NCBI GenBank assembly: GCA_963662155.1
Contig: OY759261.1
Span: forward strand, 48,053,908-48,117,907
Direction: 5' to 3'
Length of the DNA stretch: 64,000 bases
Source of the DNA: Lamellibrachia columna
Taxonomy: Eukaryota > Annelida > Polychaeta > Sabellida > Siboglinidae
Below are positions 22,795 through 32,642 of the stretch, in pieces. Below the pieces are notes generated by a model. It was not told the origin of the DNA. It saw nothing but the letters and a program-made list of their open reading frames with translations, and did no database searches. Made by a program: the position numbers and the translations under genes. Position 1 is the first letter of the stretch, and every line of letters starts with the position of its first letter.

Positions 22795-23900
22795 GCGACC
22801 GATGAAGGTGACGCGCGCCAATGGGGACGATCTCGACTTGGCCGATCCCGTGGGGCCAGTGAATAACTGGTTGCATTCGTTGTTCAGCCAAGTCGAAGTC
22901 TACCTGAACGGCACGCCCGTGACCCTTCGACCAAAACGTAGGCGTATTGTGCCTACATAGAAACGCTGCTGAGTTACGGCACCGATGCCAAGTTCACGCA
23001 GCTGACGGGTCAGCTGTGGCACAAGGACACGGCCACTCACATGGATGCCGTCGAGATAGTCGATGGTGCCGCGGCTAACGAAGGGTTCGTGGTTCGACGA
23101 GAGAACATCGTACGGAGTCGGGTCGTCGAGATGATGGGTCGTCTACACGTTGATCTGTTTATGCAGGATAAATTCCTGATCAACGGCGTCGATGTCAAGA
23201 TACGAATGGTGCGCAGTAAATCTGCGTTTGCGCTCATGGCTGGTGGGGGCAATTACAAGATAAACATAGTAAATGCCACCTCGGTTGCAAAGAAGGCTAC
23301 CCTGAATCCGACCGTGCAGATGGCGCACATCAAGGCTCTCGACAAGACCACGGTCAAGTATCGGATGAGATCCGTCGACTGCAAGGTGTACTCCATTCCC
23401 GCGGGCGCTCGGTCGCACACGCACGAGAACCTGTTCCTCTATACCCTGCCGAAACATCTGGTGCTGTGCTGCATCGATAACGATGCGTACAATGGTGCGT
23501 ACGACAAGAATCCGTTTCACGACAAGAACAACGCCATAAGCTTCCACGCAATGTACGTGGACGGAGACAGATACCCTCCAAACCTTTCCAGCCGAATTTC
23601 GAAGATGACCTCTTCGTCTGGAGCTACATGAACCTGTTCACCTCGACCGGCAAGATATGACAGGACTAGGGAAAATGACTGAATCGCAGCGACTTCCGGC
23701 ACGGTTACACCTTCTTCGGTTTTGATCTGACCCCCGACCAGTGCGATGGCCCCTGCTTCCATATCGTGCAAAAGGGCAATCTGCGCATAGAGCTGCATTT
23801 CCGTGACGCGCTGCCGAACACCATGAACGTTATCGCCTACGCCGAATTCGAGTCCGTGCTGGAAATCGACAAGAGCCGCAACGTCATATACGACTACTGA
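22795..23900 (+). pseudogene. Polinton/adintovirus major capsid protein, copy 2, broken
   Basis: Homology to the copy-1 capsid gene starts inside the gene (GPVNNWLHSLFSQ) with no 5' quarter. It breaks near 22925, is open from about 23041 to 23570 (ORF 23041-23631), shifts again near 23570-23580, has a TGA at about 23657, and then recovers to the conserved end EFESVLEIDKSRNVIYDY at 23900. At least three lesions and a 5' truncation make it a clear pseudogene. Its 3' boundary with the protease is identical in layout to copy 1. Confidence 0.9.
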
Positions 23901-23901
23901 G

Positions 23902-24390
23902 ATGGATACCCTGCAGATCGCCAGACTACTGTCGATGGACCCGAGCACCAGATCAATATTTCGCGGTGTCGTACCCAAAGACGGACTGCCTACGACGATA
24001 GACGGTGCCCTGCCTGCGGCCTTCGTGTGCAACACCGACGACGGTGACGAACCGGGCGAACATTGGATAGCGGTGTACCTGGACGCCGACGGACGCGGCG
24101 ATTACTTCTGCTCGTACGGCCTGCCGCCACGACACGCGGCATTCCGCACCTTCATGAACGAACATTGTTCCGAGTGGACTCATAATAGCAAGAGACTTCA
24201 GAGTCCTCTGCCTAACGTTTGTGGACAATATTGCTTAGCTTATGCATTGCTTCGTTGTAATGGCTTTCCGATGAGAACTTTTATCAACATATTCGGCACC
24301 GATTTAGTAGCTAACGATTCCCGCGTGTTTGATTGGCTTAAACAGCTGCGACAAGGTAGACTGTACTGTCGCACATCGTACATCGATTGA
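23902..24390 (+). CDS. Adenain-like maturation protease, copy 2 (intact)
   Basis: 162 residues and open throughout, although the capsid gene before it is dead. His54, Gln100 and Cys107 are in place, and Cys70 stands where Asp/Glu is usual, as in copy 1. Relative to copy 1 there is one extra residue near position 35 and a short extension at the C-terminus. It could be a young relic, or an ORF kept open by chance over its short length. A role in the host is possible but unsupported. Confidence 0.85.
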   Translation: MDTLQIARLLSMDPSTRSIFRGVVPKDGLPTTIDGALPAAFVCNTDDGDEPGEHWIAVYLDADGRGDYFCSYGLPPRHAAFRTFMNEHCSEWTHNSKRLQSPLPNVCGQYCLAYALLRCNGFPMRTFINIFGTDLVANDSRVFDWLKQLRQGRLYCRTSYID

Positions 24391-24640
24391 GCCTCTGGTG
24401 AAGTGGATGCACCCCTAAGCTCACGACCTCTGGCGTGATGGTAAGCATCCGCAAGTTACCTCATCATCACCCTCGAGCCTCTGGCGAGGTGGAGACACCA
24501 ATAAGCTCGTGACCTCTGGCGTAGTGGTCAACACTCGCAAATCACGTCGTCATCATCATAATAGTTGTAGTTGTAGTAATATTACACGCTACCCTTGTTG
24601 TATCATCATGATTGTGTTGTTCAATAAAATACGTGTGAAC
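24391..24640 (+). promoter_or_regulatory. 3' tail of viral copy 2 with polyadenylation signal
   Basis: Contains at least four cctctggcg/cctctggtg repeats in alternating context, then TTCAATAAAATACGTGTG with AATAAA at 24623-24628, matching the tail of copy 1. Confidence 0.75.
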
Positions 24641-24780
24641 TCGTACGATACCGTGGTGTGTTCGTTTCTCGTTTCCTCGTTAGTCCCTTTGATCAATGTT
24701 AACGACTCTGTTAATGAACGCTGCTAACAAACCCTTTGATCCCTGTTCACGAATGCCGCCGCTTCTTCTGCTGCTGGTGC

Positions 24781-25038
24781 TTAGGGTTAAACTACAGTCC
24801 ATAAGGAGTTAGGGTTAGGGTCGGGGTAGGGTCAGAGTTCGGATTAGGGTTAGGATTCACTGCAGACGATATAAGGTTAGGGTTATACATCGGACACCAG
24901 GTTGGGGTTAGGGTTAGAGTTAGCTCCATTCGCCAGGGGGCGCTCAGGCTACACAGAAGGCTGTGCGCATGCACAAGAAACCGGGAACGGAAGTCAATCG
25001 TGCACATTTCTGAAGGATTTAATCCTTCAGAAATGCTC
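24781..25038. repeat. Right arm of inverted repeat with telomere-like TTAGGG
   Basis: Inverted counterpart of 22248-22516. TTAGGG-type blocks lie at the inner side (24781-24925) and the cgattgacttccgtt segment (reverse complement) near 24990-25005. At its outer edge the end sequence folds back on itself: catttctgaaggat (25009-25022) is followed by its own complement (25025-25036 region), forming a short palindrome. Confidence 0.88.
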
Positions 25039-25069
25039 ACATTCTACTAGCCACGGTAAGAAACCACCA

Positions 25070-25119
25070 GCTACTGGGATGACACCAGGCTGTTACCAAA
25101 CTGGTGTCATCCCAGTAGC
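25070..25119. repeat. Perfect 19-bp hairpin
   Basis: gctactgggatgacaccag (25070-25088) pairs exactly with 25101-25119 across a 12-nt loop. It sits between the palindromic edge of the inverted repeat and the 31-bp minisatellite. It could be a terminus of a small foldback element. Confidence 0.9.
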
Positions 25120-25280
25120 CCCCGTGTCTCTAGCCCCCGTCCCAATAGCCCTCCGAGGTGTGAGAATTGAGTGCCAGTAGCCCCCGAGGTGTGAGAATTG
25201 AGTGCCAGTAGCCCCCGAGGTGTGAGAATTGAGTGCCAGTAGCCCCCGAGGTTTGAGAATTGAGTGCCACTAGCCCTCCA
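25120..25280. repeat. 31-bp minisatellite, about 4 units
   Basis: Units of agtagcccccgaggtgtgag followed by aattgagtgcc. The outermost units are diverged. It shares the agtagcc motif with the hairpin next to it, so the array probably grew from the hairpin flank. Confidence 0.9.
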
Positions 25281-25699
25281 GGCAGTATGCTGTTGATTTA
25301 ACACACCCCTCTTTCTAGATATTTCTAATTGTAATTAGAGTTAATCATTTGACCCGTCGACCATTTGAAGCTCCATGTAACTTTCACATATCAATAGTGT
25401 GGTATGAAAAGCTCACTGTCCTAAGAGTTAAAGTAAATCCTCAACATAAAGTTTGTTTGAGGTGAGCAAAACCCAATTTAACTCACACATAATAGCTAAT
25501 TGCCCTGATTCAGGTATAAACTATTGAAAGTCAATTGCCCTAACTTTTAACTGAATAAACTATTGATTGTGGACTTGTGGTGTTCTGTGCCTGTCAGTTC
25601 ACACATCTCTAGCCAATAAGGAAAGGATATGTTGAGCTGCTCTGCTCTAGCTAGCCTGACTTTCATGTTGAATTTTATATTTGAGTTGACACATGAAAC

Positions 25700-27061
25700 A
25701 TGGCTGCTAGTGTTGAGTTCATCGAAGGTGCTAGGGGACTTCCTATTGCTGTTTTGAACAGTTATACCTATCACAAATCGAAAGCGTTGACAAATGGCAT
25801 GAAATTCACATGTAGCAAGACGAAAAGTGTGAAGTGTAAGGCATGTTTCGTGGTCAGCGATGATGGACTGTGGTGAAAGCTGAAGATAGCCACAATCACC
25901 AACTCAACCCTGGTGACGTACAAGCGCGACAGTTGAGAGGAAACATGAGGGATGAGACGACTTCAATGCTGGCGATTTACGATCAGGAAAAGGTGAAACT
26001 GCTTCAACAAAATTCGACTGCGATGACTTCACTCTGCCTCAATACCAGCGAGCCAAGTCATCACTGTACAGTGAACGGAGGAAATGCTTCTCCATAATGC
26101 CATCCACAAGAGGTGACATTGACCTGGATGGCCAGTGGACAACTACGGTTCAAGGAGATCGGTTCCTGCTTGGCGAGGATGGCGATGGAGCCGACAAGAA
26201 AATAGCGTTTGCATCCAACTCTAGTGAATGCTGATACCTAACATATGGATGGGAAGTTTGCAACAAAACCAAGGCTGTTTTATCAAATAGTCACATTGCA
26301 TGCATTCGTTATTGGAGTGATGCTGCCACTTGTATTTGGTCTGCCCCCCAACAAAGATGGGAACACCTACATTCGTTTCCTCAGTTTGGTGAAGAAAAAG
26401 TATGAATCAATCGGATTCACCATCAGCCCCCAACGTATCATACAGGATTTCGAGAAAGGTTTTGTGAATGCCTGCCTACACGTGTTCCCGGGAGTGATTG
26501 TCAAGGGGTGCTACTTCCACTACGCCCAGTGTCTGTGGCGGAGAATCCAAGGAATAGGACTATCCGTGAGAACAGAGAGAACGCTGACCACAGGAATTGG
26601 TTTCGTATGCTACTAGCGATGCCATTCGTCCCCGTGCCACACGTGAAAGACGCATTTCAATTTGTCAAGAACACAGCACCGGATATACCCCGTGTAAGAA
26701 ACTTCAATGACTACTTCGACAGTAGAACGGGCAGTATCCAATCGAAATGTGGAATTACTTTAAATATGACGGCCCTCGCACCAACAATCACGTTGAACGG
26801 TATCATACACGATTCATGCGGAAGGCAGGCAAGTTACACCCCAATATCTTTGATGTGGTCGAACTGTTCAGCCAAGAGGAAGCCGCATCACTCGTCTCCA
26901 TCCTCCAGCTACAGTCGGGTCAGCCCGCTCCCAAGCGCAGGAAGAAGTACATCAACCTCGATGCTCGTTTGGTCGAACTTGGATTGGAATACATGCTGTG
27001 TGACCGGGGAATTGAGTCGTATCTCAGTGCCATTGGACACATGATGGACAATTTCACTTAA
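25700..27061 (+). pseudogene. FLYWCH/MULE transposase-type gene, broken
   Basis: Encodes a zinc finger followed by a MULE (Mutator-like) transposase domain, the layout of FLYWCH/MULE proteins spread in invertebrate genomes. From ATG 25700: a FLYWCH-like finger (YTYHKSKA, CKACFVV), then a stop at 25874-25876 with the finger continuing in another frame (HNHQL, 25870-26097). The catalytic MULE core is at 26245-26616 (LVFGLPPNKDG, QRIIQDFEK, GCYFHYAQCLWRRIQ). The tail (NNHVERYHTRFMRKAGKLHP and onward) is at 26747-27061. At least four frame changes or stops separate these parts. No terminal repeats were recognised. Confidence 0.85.
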
Positions 27062-28118
27062 TTTCATTGAATAGTCATGCTTGCATATGGATATGGTTTT
27101 ATATGTGCAAACAACTTATTATCAACTTTGATAAGACATTGTAATGTTTTCTCACAGCAATGTTTTGATCACCGCTATGAAAACAGTATTGTTTTTATGT
27201 TACATTTCCATTTACTGTCTATTTCTCCTATTCGCCGTATGGAGCTCTTTGGCTTCCTGCCTTATTAAAATTCTTGCAAAACATGCTGCCACCTGCTGGG
27301 TTAATATAATCAGATTCGGCAAACCAATTGGCGTCGCATATAACCCATTTGGACCATGTTGGCAATTATCGTTTTTGAAGCATGCAGAACACATTGATGT
27401 TTCCTTCACACAAATTTAAACGTAGTTCACACGAATTCTGATCGTATTGACAAAAGCCCAGTTCATTATTTCCAAACGTCAGACGCAGTGCCACCAATGC
27501 AAGGATAACACTTATATATGACGTCAGCAGTACACAGGGCAATGCATTTTAGCGACTCACCTTACTAAAATCTACTTTGTGGAAGTATTTAGTTTACCCA
27601 TAAATGGAAACGTTTATCTGAAATACAATGCCTGAAGTGTATATGACATGTTTCCTACCTCTGATATGCTAATATGTTAATGATGTCAATAATCTTACCA
27701 TCACATGTTTCAACCGAGTAGTGGACAACCGTAATGTCCTCCTATGCAATTTTTAAATTAAGGTAAAATCTTTATAGAAATATGCTACTTCATTACTTTA
27801 TAACTGAAATGCAACAGCAACAGATAAATAAATACAATGTTAGGTGTTCCCGTCTTTGAAATAAATATGTGCAAAAATAATGTCACAACCACCTGCTTTG
27901 ATTGTGTCATGTACAAACGTAAACTATTGAGTGATGATTATTAACTGTGTTTATTTTTACACATATATTTGTAAGAACGTTTTGTTTTTTCCTGCATACA
28001 TGGAAACTCAAATAAATTAAACAAATAATTGAATAATTCACATATCATGAGCATCTTCAAGAAACAAATCCTATATAATTTTCTTCTCCGTCGTTCAGTT
28101 TGATGTCGCCACAGGCGG
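27062..28118. other. Non-coding with dispersed repeat copy B
   Basis: 27235-27475 matches the repeat at 11715-11950. The remainder up to the GALNT-like gene is AT-rich without a recognised feature. Confidence 0.6.
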
Positions 28119-28232
28119 TTGCGCGGTAAACACGAAAAGGAGCAGTCGGAGACTGCTTCTGGACGTTTTGGAAGTTACTTTTCCCACATGCGGGTTATTT
28201 CCGCCAGAAGGGTTGCCGAGGTATGTGGGAAT

Positions 28233-28540
28233 ATGAACTGGTTCTTCAGGCGACGTCGGGCCAGCCTAATAAAGTTGGCCGCGTTACTGTTTCTCTTGTA
28301 CGTCGTCTACATACTAATTGGGGGACCTGTGCATGTCACGACAGAGCGGCTAAATCGTTACATTGTCTACCAAAGGTGGCAACGTTGTAGGATTGGAACT
28401 GGAGAGAACGGTGCCGGCGTCGACATGACTGTGGACCAGAAGAAGGAGGCTAAAGAGTTGTACAAAAAGGAAGGGATGAATATTGTGGCGAGCGATATTG
28501 TGGCGCTCGATAGGGCGCTCGTCGATTCACGCAGCGAACA
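28233..28540 (+). CDS. GALNT-like exon 1 (cytoplasmic tail, anchor, stem), plus-strand copy
   Basis: From ATG 28233 to the GTAGGT donor at 28541: 102 codons and two bases. It has a type II Golgi layout: a short tail with RRRR, a membrane anchor of about 18 residues (LIKLAALLFLLYVVYILI, residues 12-29), then a stem with EGMNIVASDIVALDRALVDS, a motif shared by the GALNT family just before the catalytic domain. Two earlier ATGs in frame (28119 onward) are possible starts. I prefer 28233 because it gives the normal short cytosolic tail. Exon 2 joins in frame (phase 2). Confidence 0.85.
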
Positions 28541-28919
28541 GTAGGTGGCGATACTGCACATTCGCTAGGTGGCGTAACTATATGGCGTAGGATAGGGACT
28601 CTAGCCTAGTGTTAGCGTTATGCTCACACTCCCCAACAATGGCGACACTTCGCATATCACCACTGTCACAACTTAATTATGAATAGACAGTCGCGGAGTG
28701 GTATAACCGACTTGTAGGTTGGGCAACGCGATTGTTATTTACTTGTTACGTCATTTCAAATATGTAGGCCTACTTCAGTAACGACTAACGTAACAGACTT
28801 TCAAAAAAAAAAACGAACGTTATTGTATTTCTATTCACATTTTTAGTACAAACACTATCCAGAATCGTTTGCATTTATAACTGAGATAATTCGTGACAAA
28901 ATTAGCAGTTTACCTAATG

Positions 28920-28920
28920 A

Positions 28921-28967
<47 letters not shown>

Positions 28968-29115
28968 TGTATGTATGTATGTATGTATGTATGTATGTAT
29001 GTATGTATGTATGTATGTATGTATGTATGTATGTATGTATGTATGTATGTATGTATGTATGTATGTATGTATGTATGTATGTATGTATATATGTATATAT
29101 ATATATATATATATA
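28920..29115. repeat. (TA)n-(TATG)n-(TA)n microsatellite
   Basis: About 195 bp, mostly pure TATG units, bounded by TA dinucleotides. The poly-MYVC and poly-YIHT frames are artefacts. Confidence 0.98.
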
Positions 29116-29170
29116 TCAAATGTAAGCTGTGGCTGTGGTTAGTCGCGCCATTGGTGGGAATTATAAGCTA

Positions 29171-29697
29171 TAAATGAATATGCATAGAGGGGCTAACTGT
29201 AGAAATGGTTGTTGATTAGATAACACATACATAGAGGGGTTAACTGCAACAATGGTTGTTGATTAGATAACACATACATGGAGGGGCTAACTGTAACAAT
29301 GGTTGTTGATTAGATAACACATACATAGAGGGGCTAACTGTAACAATGGTTGTTGATTAGATAACACATACATGGAGGGGCTAACTGTAACAATGGTTGT
29401 TCATTAGATAACACATACATGGAGGGGCTAACTGTAACAATGGTTGTTGATTAGATAACACATACATGGAGGGGCTAACTGTAACAATGGTTGTTGATTA
29501 GATAACACATACATAGAGGGGCTAACTGTAACAATGGTTGTTGATTAGATAACACATACATAGAGGGGCTAACTGTAACAATGGTTGTTGATTAGATAAC
29601 ACATACATAGAGGGGCTAACTGTAACAATGGTTGTTGATTAGATAACACATACATAGAGGGGCTAACTGTAACAATGGTCGTTGATTAGATAACGCA
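29171..29697. repeat. 47-bp minisatellite, about 11 units
   Basis: Each unit contains catagaggggctaactgtaa followed by caatggttgttgattagataacacata. Units are nearly identical, differing mainly at tagag/tggag, which suggests recent homogenisation. Confidence 0.95.
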
Positions 29698-30451
29698 TAC
29701 AAATTAAACAGATAATGGTTGACGATAACAACGGGCAGACTGTGTACCACACTCCCCAACAGTGGCGCCACTGCATATCACTGCCACAACTTGATTATAA
29801 TTTTAAATGGACAGTTGCGCAGTGGTATAAACGAATGGTTGGCTAGGCAACGCGGTTGTTGTTTAAGACTTGTTGCGTCATTGCAACTGTGCATTGCAAA
29901 TGTGCAAATTGTGTATACGTAGTTTAGTTTCAAGCAAAAACGAACGTTATTGTATGTTCAATGCAAACACTATCCGCAGTTGCATGCAATTGAAATTAAG
30001 ATATTCTTAAACAAAATTAGTAGTGTACCAAATAAAATAACGATGTGCTGAGTCTGCACATGAAATGTAAGTTAAATGGCAGTGGTGAAATGGTGGGTGG
30101 CGCCACTGGTGCAGAGTTTGGCGTTGTACCTCTAAGATTTAGAAAATCTGGTTATGGTGACCTAGTAACATGGATAGTTCAGCATTCGGACCAGACAATT
30201 TAAGTTATATTTTAAATATCACAGTGGCTCCTATGATTGCGATCATGTCTGTTCTTAATAGAAGTTTCACTGACCCACATTAATGATATGCTTTGCCTAA
30301 TATAGAATTATTAATATTTTCCGCATATGCATGCTATCTATTTAATGCAATAAGTGTATATTATACTCATAGCTATGGTTACTGTTATGCTAAATGTCAA
30401 CGATGTTATGGTTATGTACGTAAATATCGTAATTATGCATTGATCTCCTAG

Positions 30452-30618
30452 ATGTCGTCAGAAGGTCTACCCAGAAGACCTGCCCAATGCCAGCGTCATC
30501 GTCGTTTATTACAACGAGGCTTGGAGTCCGATTCTGCGCACTGTCCACAGCATGGTCAATCGCAGTCCGCCGCAGTATCTACACGAGGTCATCCTGCTGG
30601 ACGACTCCAGCACCAGAC
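30452..30618 (+). CDS. GALNT-like exon 2, plus-strand copy
   Basis: 167 bp, acceptor CTCCTAG, donor GTGAGC. It opens with [20 protein letters not shown] and holds the [11 protein letters not shown] and VILLDDSST motifs that begin the GT-A catalytic fold and bind UDP-GalNAc. The phase-2 entry and phase-1 exit fit exons 1 and 3. The sequence is intact. Confidence 0.92.
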
Positions 30619-31185
30619 GTGAGCCTTACATTCCCAGGTTAATTATACTGAACAAAATGAGGATCACAGGTAAAGATTTCGCCAATATCCCTTGACCGAG
30701 ATGGTCGTATGGTGCCATCTCCACACATTCTTCGCCTGCATTGCCTGTCTTCTGCTGTCCGTAGTTGAGTCGGTAAGTTTTGCTTGGTCCTTTCCTGTAC
30801 ATTTGTCAGCGAGTTTTCCCTTTGGCTGCCCCGTCTTCTCTTGCCCTCCAGGGTGCCCGTCTTCTCTTGCCCTCCAGGGTGTCTGGCAGGTTATTCTTTT
30901 AAATGGTGTTTATGCTAAACCAGGAGAGCTTTCGTCGTCTCAACAAGGGCTATCAATTGCTCTCTAGCAAGACAATCATTAAGATTTCGCATCAGAACAA
31001 ATGTCAGATACATTCGAACCGCCATAAAACTCATAAAACGCATCCACGCGTGCATACAGAGAGAAAGGAGGGAGCATACTGAAACAGGGAGGAACGGAGA
31101 ATGAGGGAATATAAGGAGAGGGAAGTGTATGCAAGCTACCTACTGTAAAAAAATCAAAATCCAACGTTCTTCCCTATCTACTTAG

Positions 31186-31363
31186 CCGAGTTGGGGGGCC
31201 CTGTCCACCAGTACGTCCGGGACACGTGGCCGGACGGCATAGTGAAGATCGTCCGCACCCCGAAACGCCTTGGCCTCATCAACGCGCGCCTAGCGGGAGC
31301 CGAGGCAGCCACGGGTGACGTTATTATGTTCTTGGACGCCCACTGCGAGACGTCAAACGGCTG
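31186..31363 (+). CDS. GALNT-like exon 3, plus-strand copy
   Basis: 178 bp, acceptor CTACTTAG, donor GTTAGT. It encodes [19 protein letters not shown] and the metal-binding motif LDAHCE, which in GALNTs coordinates Mn2+ for transfer. It ends in phase 2. The remaining catalytic exons and the C-terminal ricin-type lectin domain were not found downstream, where other genes and repeats follow. The plus-strand set is therefore probably a 5' partial gene, unless a very long intron leads past the window. Confidence 0.9.
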
Positions 31364-32100
31364 GTTAGTTTCTAGGCATTAAACATTTACGTTAGTTAGT
31401 GGTAATTTTACATCGAAGTATTTATCGGAACATATGTGTTCCTTATATAACAACGCAACGGCACATTACGGAGGAATATCCACGGGGGAGATACATTTCC
31501 CCCGGGGAAAGATAACCTAGGCAATATCTTCCCCACCAGGTAGATATACTGTGACACCGGGTTTTGGTAGAATAATTAAATGCTGCAGTCACCTACCAAT
31601 CAACCTGACTACATTATAGCTGGCATGTTTCACTGCTCATTTTTTATTTTACTGAATCTACTATAATTTGACTAATCTAACACGATATATTATTAATATT
31701 ACTAGCACAAATACCCACCCTCCGGACGGGATGACTTGGTAAAATGTCTACATACACATTATCACAGAAATATACATCTATGCCTTGGTATGCGGTGCTG
31801 CCAGTCAATATCTTAATGGCTTCTTGGATAATTGAGACGTAATACTCTCAATTGTAGAAACGTGTAGTGTTGCCTTGACCTTGGCCTTGACCTTGTATTT
31901 CGTAACTTGGGAGAATGGAAGAAAGATTATAGCGAGGTGAATTTCTAAAAAAATAACTGAACCCCTGAAATTGTGACGCCCGAGTCACAAAGCGAGTAGA
32001 ATGAGTAGCATGACATACGTACACACATACATACGTACACACATACGTACACACATACATACGTACACACATACGTACACACATACATACGTACAAACAT
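31364..32100. other. Non-coding; ends in an ACGTACACACATACAT array
   Basis: Nothing is recognised up to 32015. From about 32015 to 32105 there is an alternating ACGTACACACATACAT repeat. Confidence 0.6.
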
Positions 32101-32109
32101 ACATACTTC

Positions 32110-32450
32110 TAAACAGGTTGAAAGAATATTTGCTTTTTCCCCATCATCTGTTGACGTGTTGGATTTGGGATTGGTTGGATCTGTATTTAATTTACCAATT
32201 CCTGGTTTGATTGCAGTTTTGGATTTATAATATTGCCAGAAGGCTTTTAGGTTCTTTTTTGTTTGATTAGCTACATTTCTTTCAAACTCCTGTCTAAGTT
32301 TTCGTGTTAAAGCTCTGACTTTGTTTCTAATTGTGCAGTACTCTAAGTATTTCTTCCCATATCTTGTTTTTATATATCTTGTCCATAATCTATTTTTATG
32401 CCTAATCAGCTTTCTAGTTTTGGCATTCAGGGGAAAGTTTCCCTTCCTGT
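32110..32450 (-). pseudogene. LINE fragment (linker region before RT)
   Basis: On the minus strand one frame reads [54 protein letters not shown] and STDDGEKANIL. This is the conserved linker that precedes the reverse-transcriptase core of Jockey/CR1-type LINEs. No RT core follows, so only a piece is present. Confidence 0.8.
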
Positions 32451-32499
32451 GATAAAAAGAGTTTTTGGATACATTTCTGTATGAATTGTGTTTTGTCAG

Positions 32500-32642
32500 G
32501 CATCATGTGGGACCGGGACACTCTCGGTACTTACCTGAAGAACCCAAAGAAGTACATCCCAGGGATGAAGATGATCTTCGTTGGACTCAAGAAGAAAGCC
32601 GACCGAGATAATCTAGTTGCCTTCCTAGAAAGCAAGAAATAG
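32500..32642 (+). pseudogene. Orphan cytochrome c 3' exon
   Basis: Acceptor TTTTGTCAG at 32491-32499, then 143 bp encoding [28 protein letters not shown] and [14 protein letters not shown] with a stop at 32640-32642. It includes the axial Met (PGMKM) and the C-terminal helix of an ordinary mitochondrial cytochrome c. The phase (needs one base) matches the conserved cytochrome c intron. No haem-binding first exon (CxxCH) was found upstream in the 28-32 kb interval. Either exon 1 is far away or this is a partial duplicate. Confidence 0.85.

Larger units (their letters stand above)
28541..30451 (+). other. Intron 1 of the GALNT-like gene, with nested repeats
   Basis: A segment of about 290 bp occurs twice in direct orientation (28625-28918 and 29746-30036, diverged). 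Between the two copies lie a (TATG)n microsatellite and a 47-bp minisatellite. The acceptor is CTCCTAG at 30445-30451. Confidence 0.8.

Noticed and set aside
29171..29697. Possible CRISPR-like array of regular repeats
   Set aside because: The units are contiguous with no unique spacers, and the genome is animal; this is a minisatellite. The same applies to 43200-45706 and 49217-49550.
31363..32500. Splicing of GALNT-like exon 3 to the cytochrome c exon
   Set aside because: Exon 3 ends in phase 2 while the cytochrome c exon needs phase 1, so a fusion would be out of frame.
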